Shown here: positions 43,527 to 51,364 of the stretch, one piece after another | Numbering within the stretch: the stretch's first letter is position 1 | Layout: each line of letters begins with the position of its first letter | From: Streptomyces uncialis | GTDB lineage: Bacteria; Actinomycetota; Actinomycetes; Streptomycetales; Streptomycetaceae | Assembly: GCF_001905345.1 (NCBI RefSeq) | Contig: NZ_LFBV01000001.1 | Span: forward strand, 1,189,321-1,253,320 | Direction of reading: 5' to 3' | Length of the DNA: 64,000 bases | Made by a program: the position numbers and the translations under genes | Notes under the pieces: model-generated | What the model was told of the DNA's origin: nothing | What the model saw: the letters and a program-made list of their open reading frames with translations, nothing else | Databases searched by the model: none

Positions 43527-45986
43527 GTGGCGGCATTGGCGCGCTGGTGCTACCGGCACCGGCTGGTGGTCCTGGTGCTGTGGGTGGGGGTGCTGTTCGG
43601 CCTCGGTACGGCGGGTTCCTCCGCCGGAGCCGACTATTCCAACGACTTCTCCCTGCCCGGTACCGACTCCGCGCAGGCGTACGACCTGCTGGAGAAGGCG
43701 TTCCCGGACAGTGCCGGGGACGCGGGCACGGTGGTGTGGCGGGTCGACGACGGCTCGGTGCGCGACGACGGCGTACGGTCGCGGATCGAACCCGCGCTGC
43801 GTGAGATCGCCGCGATGAAGGGCATCGGCGCGGTAGCCGGTCCGTACGGGGACGGTCCCGCGGCCGCCGCGCGGATCAGCGAGGACGGCCGGACGGCCTT
43901 CGCGGAGGTCAGCTTCACCGAGCAGGCGAACTCCGTGCCGACGGAACTCGCGCAGGACGTGGTGGACACGGCGCAGAACGTGGTGGACACGGCGCGGGGC
44001 GCGGGCGTCGACGGGCTGGAGGTCGAGGTCGGCGGCCAGGCCATCGCCCGTATCCAGCAGCCGCACGCCGGCACTTCGGAACTCGTCGGCATCGTGGCCG
44101 CCGCCGTCGTGCTGTTCCTCGCGTTCGGCTCGCTGTTCGCGATGCTGCTGCCCATCGTCGTCGCCGTGTTCGGCGTCGGTACGGGGATGCTCGGCACGAT
44201 GCTGCTGAGCCACGGCACCCCGGTCCCGGACCTGGCCCCGCTGCTGGGCTCGCTGATCGGGCTCGGGGTGGGTATCGACTACGCGCTGTTCATCGTGACC
44301 CGGCACCGGCGGGGTCTGCTGCGCGGCGACGTGACCGAGGAGTCGGCCGTCGCGGCGCTGAACACCTCGGGGCGGGCCGTCGTCTTCGCGGGCGCCACGG
44401 TCTGCATCGCGCTCGCGGGCATGCTCGTCACGAATCTGCGGTTCCTGGACGGGGTCGTCATCGCCGCGTCCCTGACGGTGGTCCTCAGCGTGCTCGCCGC
44501 GGTGACGCTGCTGCCCGCGCTGCTCGGGTTCATCGGCACACGCGTGCTCAGCCGCCGTCAGCGGCGCGCGCTCGCGGTGGACGGTCCGGAGCGGTCGGAG
44601 CCGAGCGGACTCGCCGCGCGCTGGTCGGTGCGGGTGGAGCGGCGGCCGAAAGCCATCGCGGCCGTGGCGCTGGTGGTGATGGCCGCGCTGGCCGTACCGG
44701 TCCTGTCGATGCGGCTGGGCGCCACCGACCAGGGCAACCACCAGGAGGATCTGACCACCCGGCAGGCGTACGACATCCTGGCGGACGGTTTCGGGCCGGG
44801 CTTCAACGGTCCGCTGGTCGTCGTCGCGCAGGGCGCCGAACCGGCCGCGCTGGAACGGCTGGTGAGCGGTGTCCAGGCCGACGAAGGGGTGGCGCGGGCC
44901 GCTCTCGCGCCGCCCGCGAACGGGGTGTCCGTCGTCCGGATCGTCCCCACCACGTCACCGCAGTCCGTGGAGACCGACCGGCTGATCGACCGGCTGCGCG
45001 GGGATCTGCTGCCCGACGCGGGTGTGGAGGGCCATGTCGGCGGGGTCACGGCGGTGTTCAAGGACTTCGCCGCGCAGACGGCCGACCGGCTGCCGTACTT
45101 CGTCGGGACGATCATCGGCCTGGGCGTCGTCCTGCTGATGATCGCGTTCCGTTCGCTCGTCGTCCCGCTGACGGCGGCCCTGATGAACCTCGTCGCGGCG
45201 GCGGCCTCGTTCGGGGTGCTGGTCGCGATCTTCCAGTGGGGCTGGGGCACCGAGCTGATCGGGGTCGGCAAGGAGGGCCCGATCAGCGCGTTCCTGCCCG
45301 TCATCATGCTGTCGCTGCTGTTCGGGCTGTCGATGGACTACCAGGTGTTCCTGGTCAGCCGGATGCACGAGGAGTGGGTGCACACCGGGGACAACGCGCG
45401 AGCGGTCCGGGTGGGGCTCGCCGAGACCAGCCGCGTCATCAACTGCGCCGCGCTCATCATGATCTGCGTCTTCTCCGCGTTCGTGCTGAGCGGGGACATG
45501 GAGGGTGCGGTCGCGGGCGTGGGGCTCGCGGTGGCGGTCGCCGTGGACGCGTTCGTCCTGCGGACGGCGCTGGTCCCGGCCGTGATGCATCTGCTGGGCC
45601 GGGCCAACTGGTGGCTGCCCGGGTGGCTGGAACGGCGCCTTCCGCATCTGGCGGTCGAAGCGCCGGAGGCCCCCGTACGGGAGGCGGGGCGTGAGGCGGC
45701 CGGAGCGCTCGCGAAGGGCGGCGCGGTGCTCCACGGGTTCATCCGTACGACGGAGGGCGGACCTGTCGCGGGGGCGACGGTGACCCTCCGCTCGGTCGAG
45801 GGCGATCGGCTGGACCGGGTGACCTCGCCGGCGGACGGCTCGTACATCCTCGCGGCCCCGGCCCCCGGCCCGTATCTGCTGGTCACGGGCGCGGAGGGGC
45901 TCGGGGAACGGACCCTGCGGGTCATGGTGCCCGCAGCCCCGATGGTCCACGACGTGGAACTGGCGGGGGAGGGGGTACGGGGGTGA
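43527..45986 (+). CDS. MMPL/RND-family transporter with C-terminal carboxypeptidase-regulatory-like domain
   Basis: An 819-residue protein from the GTG at 43527, with AGAAGGAG 8 bp upstream. Two halves each have one TM, an extracytoplasmic domain and five more TMs. Landmarks are GSLIGLGVGIDYALFIVTRHR in the first half and LLFGLSMDYQVFLVSRMHEEW in the second, the conserved G-x-x-x-D-Y family motif. Residues ~727-819 form an added beta-rich domain (GFIRTTEGGPVAGATVTL, SPADGSYILAAPAPGPYLL) of the transthyretin-like type. MMPL proteins export lipids or lipopeptides. Regulation by the divergent two-component pair is inferred from position. Confidence 0.93.
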   Translation: MAALARWCYRHRLVVLVLWVGVLFGLGTAGSSAGADYSNDFSLPGTDSAQAYDLLEKAFPDSAGDAGTVVWRVDDGSVRDDGVRSRIEPALREIAAMKGIGAVAGPYGDGPAAAARISEDGRTAFAEVSFTEQANSVPTELAQDVVDTAQNVVDTARGAGVDGLEVEVGGQAIARIQQPHAGTSELVGIVAAAVVLFLAFGSLFAMLLPIVVAVFGVGTGMLGTMLLSHGTPVPDLAPLLGSLIGLGVGIDYALFIVTRHRRGLLRGDVTEESAVAALNTSGRAVVFAGATVCIALAGMLVTNLRFLDGVVIAASLTVVLSVLAAVTLLPALLGFIGTRVLSRRQRRALAVDGPERSEPSGLAARWSVRVERRPKAIAAVALVVMAALAVPVLSMRLGATDQGNHQEDLTTRQAYDILADGFGPGFNGPLVVVAQGAEPAALERLVSGVQADEGVARAALAPPANGVSVVRIVPTTSPQSVETDRLIDRLRGDLLPDAGVEGHVGGVTAVFKDFAAQTADRLPYFVGTIIGLGVVLLMIAFRSLVVPLTAALMNLVAAAASFGVLVAIFQWGWGTELIGVGKEGPISAFLPVIMLSLLFGLSMDYQVFLVSRMHEEWVHTGDNARAVRVGLAETSRVINCAALIMICVFSAFVLSGDMEGAVAGVGLAVAVAVDAFVLRTALVPAVMHLLGRANWWLPGWLERRLPHLAVEAPEAPVREAGREAAGALAKGGAVLHGFIRTTEGGPVAGATVTLRSVEGDRLDRVTSPADGSYILAAPAPGPYLLVTGAEGLGERTLRVMVPAAPMVHDVELAGEGVRG

Positions 45987-46053
45987 GCCGCGCGGTCGGG
46001 TGAGGTGCGGGGGGTGTGGGCGGGCTTGTGCGGGTGGTGCGGGTGGTGCGGCC

Positions 46054-46176
46054 GTCGGGGAGGCGGGCGGCGGCCCGTCCGGGTCGGTACGGGGCCGTCG
46101 GGGAGGTGGGCGGTCGCCCGTCCGGGGCGGTACGGGGCCGTGGGGGAGGGGTCGCGGCGGCCTGTCCGGGTCGGTG
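46054..46176. repeat. 43-bp tandem repeats between MMPL and TetR genes
   Basis: Units 46054-46096 and 46097-46139 differ at about four positions, and a third partial unit runs to about 46176. Each contains CCCGTCCGGG-CGGTACGGGGCC-type sequence. An 8-bp CCCGACTG run follows near 46295-46320. The gap 45987-46343 has no gene. Confidence 0.85.
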
Positions 46177-46343
46177 CGTGTGGCGATGCCCGCGCCTCCT
46201 GCCCGGACGGGCCCGCGCCACGACGGGCCGCCGATCGTCCTACCCCTCGCGACTGCTGGGTCCCCCGAGCCTCGATCCCCCGAACCCGTTTCCCCGACTG
46301 CCCGACTGCCCGACTGCCCGAAGCTCCGACTCCCGTCTGCTGG

Positions 46344-47333
46344 CTATCGGCTGCCGGTCCCGTCCGCGGGCTCCGGCTCCCCGGGCTCGGGCCGTGTGTC
46401 GCGCTCGGCCTCGGGACGGAAGTCGGCGAACAGTTCGTACACCTCGCGGACCAGTGGGCGCAGTACCCGGAACCGGGCCAGCGACACGCCCCGGGCGGTG
46501 AGCCTGGCCCCGCGCCGGGCCAGCTTGCGGCTCCGCTCGTGCCCCTCGGAGCGGTCGAAGACCCAGTACAGGACCAGTCCCATCTGGGCGAGCCACAACA
46601 TCTCGGGGACGATGTCGGCGAGGTCGTCCGGCACCTTCGCCTTCGAACCGGCGAGCACCTCCCGGTGCACGTCGATCGCCGCGTCCCGGGCACCCTCGGA
46701 CTCCGGTGAGAAGGGGCTGAGCGGGCTCTCGGGGTCGGCCGCGTTCTTGAAGAACTGCGCGGCGAACTCGTGGTACGGCTCCGAGATGTCCACCCAGGCG
46801 GTGAGCACCCCGGCCAGCCGGGCCTCGAAGTCCGTCTCCCTGTCGAGGATCGGGCGCACCGCTCTCGCGTGCTCGACGGAGATCCGGTCGTAGACCCCCT
46901 GGATCAGGTGTTCCTTGCCGTCGAAGTAGTAGTACGCGTTGCCGACGGAGACGCCCGCCTCCTTGGCGATGGCCCGCATCGTCGTCTTGTCGTAGCCGCG
47001 CTCCTGGAACAGCCGGAGCGCGGTCTCCAGGATGAGGGTGCGGGTCTGCTCGCTCTTCGCGGACTTCTCCGCACCCGCGCCCGCACTGGTACCTGTGCCC
47101 GCGCCCCCACCTGTACCTGTTGTACCTGTAGCCGGAGCACCACCTGTGCCGGTACCTGAAGCACCTGTACCTGGAGCACCCGGAGCCGCTGGGGTACCCG
47201 TCCCGGGACGCTCCCCGGCGGGTGCGGGTGCGGGTGCGGGTGCGGGTGCGGGTGCGGCGGACGGCTGCTGCGTCGGCTTCGGGGGATTCGTGGGATTCGT
47301 GGGCTTCGCCGGGGGATCGTTTCGTGCGGGCAC
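46344..47333 (-). CDS. TetR-family transcriptional regulator with low-complexity N-terminus
   Basis: A 329-residue protein. Residues 1-85 are Ala/Pro and Gly/Thr repeats from hexanucleotide tracts (47090-47265). The HTH follows as EQTRTLILETALRLFQERGYDKTTMRAIAKEAGVSVGNAYYYFDGKEHLIQ, one of the best-conserved TetR signatures. The ligand domain has helices with YHEFAAQFFKNA and EMLWLAQMGLVLYWVFDRS. It is the last gene of an operon with the DCC protein and a small membrane protein; a double palindromic operator upstream of that operon suggests autoregulation. The true start may be further in, as no ribosome binding site is clear at 47333. Confidence 0.9.
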   Translation of the reverse strand: MPARNDPPAKPTNPTNPPKPTQQPSAAPAPAPAPAPAPAGERPGTGTPAAPGAPGTGASGTGTGGAPATGTTGTGGGAGTGTSAGAGAEKSAKSEQTRTLILETALRLFQERGYDKTTMRAIAKEAGVSVGNAYYYFDGKEHLIQGVYDRISVEHARAVRPILDRETDFEARLAGVLTAWVDISEPYHEFAAQFFKNAADPESPLSPFSPESEGARDAAIDVHREVLAGSKAKVPDDLADIVPEMLWLAQMGLVLYWVFDRSEGHERSRKLARRGARLTARGVSLARFRVLRPLVREVYELFADFRPEAERDTRPEPGEPEPADGTGSR

Positions 47334-47344
47334 GGTGTCAGAGC

Positions 47345-48313
47345 CTAGTCAGTCGCACAGGAACCGTCGGCACAGGAGGGACCCGGCCGGACCCCGCCCC
47401 CCTGCGCACCCGTGCCACCGGGGTCCCACGCGCTGGCCGAGGGCCCGTGCCGGACGTCGGCCGGGGAGCCACCCCGTGTGTCGGCCCTGGCCCGCGCCGG
47501 AGTGCTCCGCGGCGGCTGCCCCATGAACACCCACCCCTCGTCGGGCCGGTACTGCCAACCGTCGGTGGTCCGGTAGGGGGCCTGGCCCCCGGCGAGCGGG
47601 TCCCGCCCCCCGACGGGACCCGCTCCCCTCCTTCCGCCGGAAGCGCTCCCCGCGTTGCGCTTGCGCTGGGCGAACAGGGCCTCCCGGTACTTCGAGGCCG
47701 CGACCACCGCGCCCTTGGCGAGCTTGGCGCCCTGCGGGGTGCTGAGCCGGTGGGCCATCGGCCGGTACTCGGCGAGGGCCCAGAGGCAGACCACCCAGGC
47801 GTTGGCGCCCCGGTAGACCTGGCCACCGTCCGCGACGACGGTGATGTCGACCAGGGTCGACGCGTGGTTCAGCCGGGGGAACCTCCGCCGCGCCTCCGGC
47901 GACCCGGCCGGTACGAAGTCCAGCCGGACCAGCTGCGGCTGACGCGCCAGCCAGTCACGCAGGAACCCGCAGAGCGGGCACCCGGCGTCGTAGAGGACGG
48001 TCAGCCCCCGGACGGCGGGTGGCCGCTGGTACCCGCCGGGCGCGGGTGCGCTCGGCGGCGCGTCCGGCGGGGGTGCGCTCGGCGGTGCGGGCCTTTGCGG
48101 TACGCCTGCCTGTCGGGGCGTGTGTGGCACGCCTGTCTGTGCGAGCGGCGTTCCGGGCGTGAGCGGTACGTCTGCCCGTCCGGGTGCGTGCGGTGAGTCC
48201 TGCGTTCCTGGCGCGTGCGGTGAGTCGGGCGGTCCGGGTGTGCGCGGTACATCTGCCCGTCCGGGCGTGTGCGGCGTACGCGGGTCGGTGGGCGGTCGCG
48301 CGTCCGTGGACAC
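47345..48313 (-). CDS. DCC-family (DUF393) thiol-disulfide oxidoreductase-like protein
   Basis: A 322-residue protein. The DCC motif is LTVLYDAGCPLCGFLRDWL (C-x-x-C) around residues 105-123, followed by FPRLNHASTLVDITVV and GANAWVVCLWAL. The first ~100 residues are repeats of PHTPGRADVP/PHAPGTQDSP type, and the last ~100 are a flexible tail with WQYRPDEGWVFMGQ. The GTG start is 5 bp after the upstream gene's stop, and the TetR gene follows after 11 bp. It is probably a membrane-associated redox protein; the substrate is unknown. Confidence 0.85.
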   Translation of the reverse strand: MSTDARPPTDPRTPHTPGRADVPRTPGPPDSPHAPGTQDSPHAPGRADVPLTPGTPLAQTGVPHTPRQAGVPQRPAPPSAPPPDAPPSAPAPGGYQRPPAVRGLTVLYDAGCPLCGFLRDWLARQPQLVRLDFVPAGSPEARRRFPRLNHASTLVDITVVADGGQVYRGANAWVVCLWALAEYRPMAHRLSTPQGAKLAKGAVVAASKYREALFAQRKRNAGSASGGRRGAGPVGGRDPLAGGQAPYRTTDGWQYRPDEGWVFMGQPPRSTPARARADTRGGSPADVRHGPSASAWDPGGTGAQGGGVRPGPSCADGSCATD

Positions 48314-48318
48314 GGCCG

Positions 48319-48759
48319 TCACGCCTTGGCGGTGGGCGGGGCCCACGGACCCTGGTTCCCGGTGTACTCCTGCGGAGGCACCGGCGGAAGCTGCTCCCGC
48401 TCCATGATGCCCCGCCGCCGGATCTTGTTCAGCACCCACACATTGCCGAGGTGCAGCACCCCGAGGACCAGCAGGACGACGCCGAGCTTCGTCGAGAGCG
48501 CCTCGAACACCTCCCGGGCCTCGGTGATCCGCTCCTCCTGCGTCAGATACAGCGCGACGAAACCGAGGTTGATCAGATAGAACCCGACCACCAGCAGATG
48601 GTTGACGGCGTCCGCGAGCCTCTCGTTGCCCCGCAGCACGTCGGACAGGAAGATCCGCCCGTTCCGGCTCAGGGTGCGCGCGACCCACACCGTCAGTCCG
48701 ATGCTGACGACGATGTAGACGAGATACGCGATCCACGTGAGGTCTTGTCCCTTTTCCAC
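48319..48759 (-). CDS. Conserved integral membrane protein of unknown function
   Basis: A 146-residue protein from the GTG at 48759 (AAGGGGTGGGG upstream). Three hydrophobic segments are seen: ~8-27 (YLVYIVVSIGLTVWVA), ~46-66 (LLVVGFYLINLGFVALYL) and ~85-105 (LGVVLLVLGVLHLGNVWVL), then a basic IRRRG stop-transfer and a Pro-rich tail. It is the first gene of the TetR-controlled operon. Upstream in-frame ATGs at 48798 and nearby lie too close to the operator to be preferred. Confidence 0.85.
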   Translation of the reverse strand: MEKGQDLTWIAYLVYIVVSIGLTVWVARTLSRNGRIFLSDVLRGNERLADAVNHLLVVGFYLINLGFVALYLTQEERITEAREVFEALSTKLGVVLLVLGVLHLGNVWVLNKIRRRGIMEREQLPPVPPQEYTGNQGPWAPPTAKA

Positions 48760-48805
48760 GGTCCCCACCCCTTCAAGGCCATGCCCATGCCAGGCCATGG
48801 CGCAT

Positions 48806-48867
48806 CTTGAACACGTTCAAAAACGCTGACAGTGGAGACTGTAGACCCGTTTTTGAACACGTTCAAG
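48806..48867 (-). promoter_or_regulatory. Double TTGAACACGTTCAA operator
   Basis: The 14-bp palindrome (TTGAAC-AC-GTTCAA) occurs at 48807-48820 and 48853-48866, 46 bp centre to centre. The flanks extend symmetry: CTTGAACACGTTCAAAAACG is mirrored at 48848-48867. The spacing and form suit a TetR dimer pair, and the operon downstream ends with a TetR gene. A small ACAGT-GGAG-ACTGT stem lies between the sites. Confidence 0.75.
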
Positions 48868-48943
48868 TGAGCTGTGCGGGGTGTCCGGGGAGCGCCAAGT
48901 GCCCGGGGAGCCCGGGGAACGCGGAGTGCCCGGCAACGCGAAG

Positions 48944-48974
48944 GACCGCCCGGACGGTGTGCGTCCGGGCGGTC
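48944..48974. terminator. Terminator hairpin, probably of the truncated FG-GAP gene
   Basis: GACCGCCCGGAC (48944-48955) and GTCCGGGCGGTC (48963-48974) form a perfect 12-bp stem with a 7-base loop, 83 bp downstream of the stop at 49057. Confidence 0.7.
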
Positions 48975-49056
48975 GAGAGTGGCGCGGCAAGAGCTTCGAA
49001 GTCGGGCGGGGAGGACGGAAGCCGCGTCCGGGCGGCTTGGGCGCACCGTTCAGGCG

Positions 49057-49420
49057 TCAGCCGATCGCGATCCGGCTCCGCCAATGGCTGTTGGGACCGA
49101 CCATCTCGCCTCCGTCCCCGGACAGCGCTGTACGGGACCCTGGATGGAACCGCACCGAACCGTCGCTGCGCACCGCCCAGATATCGGGGACGGAGTCGTT
49201 GTCCGCGTCGGGTGTGCCCATCACGAACGGGACACTCGCGACGGTCCAGTTGGCCGCTCCGTAGGTGGTGTCCGCGCCGCCCAGGGAGTTGGCCGCGGCG
49301 GCGAGCGAGACGAGATCCACCCCGCCACCGGTCGCCGGCTTGCCCTTGCGGAGCATCAGCTTGCCGGATTCGGACCGGTACACGAGATCCGCGACGGCGT
49401 CGCCGCTGACGTCGTACGCC
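49057..49420 (-). pseudogene. C-terminal fragment of an FG-GAP/VCBS repeat secreted protein
   Basis: The minus strand encodes about 120 residues with the calcium-binding repeat pattern YDVSGDAVADLVYRS and GTPDADNDSVPDIWAVRSDGSVRFHPG, ending ...SHWRSRIAIG. Everything upstream (the signal peptide and the other propeller blades) is missing: at about 49420 the homology stops and plus-strand HINT/toxin sequence begins. The terminator is retained. Confidence 0.7.
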
Positions 49421-49915
49421 TGGCTGGAGGCCCGCCGACTCAAGCCGGGCATGACCCTGCTCACCGACGACGCCGACACCGTCATCGTCACGGCGAACCG
49501 CGAGTACACCCGCCACGCACGCACGTACAACCTGACGGTCGAGGACTTGCATTCGTACTGTGTGCTGGCGGGGGATACGCCGGTCCTGGTTCATAATTCT
49601 GGCGGATGCCCGACGGACGTGGCATTGGGGCTCCGTAAGAATGGCCTGAGAGGATTCGCCGATGGTAAGGGATATACCCACTATCTAGATAGCGATATTT
49701 GGGAGGTTGAGGTTCGTTCGGCCGCTCATAACCCGAACGTCAGGCTTCATGTATCACTCGACGGATTCCGTGGAGCCAATCCTGGCGAGCAGTTCTCTAG
49801 CGCTTACAAGAGCGGTAGCGGGAGCAATTGGTTTGCGACGGAGCGGGAGATGTACCACGTAGGGAAGGCCGTACGAGTTGGTGATCGTTCATGGGATAGC
49901 GTCACATTCTATTGA
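49421..49915 (+). pseudogene. Truncated polymorphic toxin: HINT tail plus intact-looking C-terminal toxin domain
   Basis: The plus-strand frame begins inside a pretoxin HINT domain (ARRLKPGMTLLTDD, TYNLTVEDLHSYCVLAGDTPVLVHNS, the canonical end). A ~100-residue toxin domain follows: VALGLRKNGLRGFADG, YTHYLDSDIWEVEV, NPNVRLHVSLDGFRGANPGEQF, NWFATEREMYHVGKAVRVG and SWDSVTFY. The ending resembles domains I recall as polymorphic toxin type 27, not verified. The N-terminal secretion and RHS-like parts are absent, and no ribosome binding site precedes the internal ATG at 49451. From ~49600 the DNA is clearly less GC-rich than its neighbours. The immunity-like gene follows 52 bp later. Confidence 0.75.
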
Positions 49916-49967
49916 GGTGGGTCCGTAGTGCGGGTTCCTCGGCCTGGTTTTCTTTCCGGAGGGTGAA

Positions 49968-50327
49968 ATGGCGCCGATAGTAGAGTGGGAGCGCGAGTTC
50001 CAAGTTTGGCAGTATTCCGTCAGCCACTCCGTGCTGCTCCTGCGTAGCGTGAACGTGGAAGGCTTTGAGACGCGGATCGATGTTCTCTTCGCAGCGGTTG
50101 AGTTGATGCACCTGCAACCTTACTGTGCTCGCTTGAAAATCAGCGAGGCAACCGATGTGGAGCGGGGGCAAATTCTGGGTGGCCGACTAGCGGCAGAGCT
50201 CCCCGGAACGCTGTACCTCCTCAATGGGGGAGAAGGGTATGTTCTAGCACGACGGTGCTCCTGGCACGAGGATCTTGGTGATCACCACGCCCCCTCCAAG
50301 TTCGGCCCGCTCAAGGGGACAGAGTAG
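49968..50327 (+). CDS. Putative immunity protein for the adjacent toxin domain
   Basis: A 119-residue protein from the ATG at 49968 with CGGAGGG upstream. It is a compact mixed sequence (VEWEREFQVWQYSVSHSVLLL, ETRIDVLFAAVELMHL, GGRLAAELPGTLYLL) without signal peptide or TM. I do not recognise the family. The call rests on its place directly after a polymorphic toxin C-terminal domain, its size, and shared low GC content. Unlike the toxin it has complete expression signals, so it may still be made. Confidence 0.65.
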   Translation: MAPIVEWEREFQVWQYSVSHSVLLLRSVNVEGFETRIDVLFAAVELMHLQPYCARLKISEATDVERGQILGGRLAAELPGTLYLLNGGEGYVLARRCSWHEDLGDHHAPSKFGPLKGTE

Positions 50328-50556
50328 TTTTGAATTGCCGGACCTGAAGGTCTATCCCCGGCTCATTTCCAGGGAGAAAGATCAGATGCTCCCCGGCCGC
50401 GCTCGTCGGCTCCAGGGCCTTGACGTAGTAACGCTGGGCCAGGCCGCGCAGTCCTTTGTCCACGGCCATGCAGTCGGTCAGGTACAGCAGAACCGCAGAG
50501 ATGTACCTGGAGGCGGCCGACGCTCCCGCCCCACACGAAAGCCGCCGTACCCCCAC
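50311..50556 (-). pseudogene. Possible C-terminal gene fragment of unknown family
   Basis: The minus frame includes a protein-like stretch (RYISAVLLYLTDCMAVDKG, GEHLIFLPGNEPGIDLQVRQF) that overlaps the end of the immunity gene by 17 bp. Its upstream part is cut off near the sdhB terminator. Composition looks genuinely coding, but no family is recognised. Confidence 0.35.
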
Positions 50557-50572
50557 CCGGGGATACGGCGGC
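50541..50572. terminator. sdh operon terminator
   Basis: GCCGCCGTACCCC (50541-50553) pairs with GGGGATACGGCGGC (50559-50572), 34 bp after the sdhB stop codon. Confidence 0.75.
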
Positions 50573-50605
50573 CCTCGCGTACGTCCTGAGGCCCGACCGG
50601 TCAGG

Positions 50606-51364
50606 TCAGAAGCGGCGCGTGATCAACGCCCGCTTCACCTCCTGGATCGCCTTCGTGACCTCGATACCGCGCGGGCACGCGTCCGTGCAGTTGAACGTGG
50701 TGCGGCAGCGCCACACGCCGTCCTTGTCGTTGAGGATCTCCAGCCGCTGCTCGCCGGCCTCGTCGCGCGAGTCGAAGATGAAGCGGTGGGCGTTGACGAT
50801 CGCGGCCGGGCCGAAGTACTGGCCGTCGTTCCAGAACACCGGGCAGGACGACGTGCACGCCGCGCACAGGATGCACTTGGTGGTGTCGTCGAACCGCTCG
50901 CGGTCCTCCGCGCTCTGGAGGCGCTCACGCGTCGGCTCGTTGCCCTTGGTGATCAGGAACGGCATGACGTCGCGGTACGCCTGGAAGAACGGGTCCATGT
51001 CGACGATCAGGTCCTTGAGGACCGTCAGACCCTTGATGGGCTCGACCATGATCGGCTTGTCGGGGTTGATGTCCTTGATCAGGGTCTTGCACGCCAGCCG
51101 GTTGCGGCCGTTGATCCGCATCGCGTCCGAGCCGCAGATGCCGTGGGCGCAGGAACGGCGGAACGTCAGGGTGCCGTCCAGGTCCCACTTGATCTTGTGC
51201 AGCCCGTCGAGGACCCGCTCCTTGGGGTCGATCTCGAACTGGAAGTCCTCCCACACGGCTTCCGCGGCGACCTCGGGGTTGAAGCGGCGGATGCGGAAGG
51301 TGACCGTGATCAGGTGCGAGGCGGCGGACTCGGCCTCCACCTTGTCGAGTACGGGAGTAGCCAT
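50606..51364 (-). CDS. sdhB: Succinate dehydrogenase iron-sulfur subunit
   Basis: A 252-residue protein. The [2Fe-2S] site is SCAHGICGSDAM...RLAC, with Asp in place of the third Cys as in E. coli SdhB. CILCAACTSSCP and CRTTFNCTDACPRGI supply the [4Fe-4S] and [3Fe-4S] ligands. It passes electrons from SdhA-bound FAD to the membrane quinone site. Its ATG overlaps the sdhA stop by one base (TGATG), so the two are translationally coupled. It ends the sdhCDAB operon. Confidence 0.97.
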   Translation of the reverse strand: MATPVLDKVEAESAASHLITVTFRIRRFNPEVAAEAVWEDFQFEIDPKERVLDGLHKIKWDLDGTLTFRRSCAHGICGSDAMRINGRNRLACKTLIKDINPDKPIMVEPIKGLTVLKDLIVDMDPFFQAYRDVMPFLITKGNEPTRERLQSAEDRERFDDTTKCILCAACTSSCPVFWNDGQYFGPAAIVNAHRFIFDSRDEAGEQRLEILNDKDGVWRCRTTFNCTDACPRGIEVTKAIQEVKRALITRRF

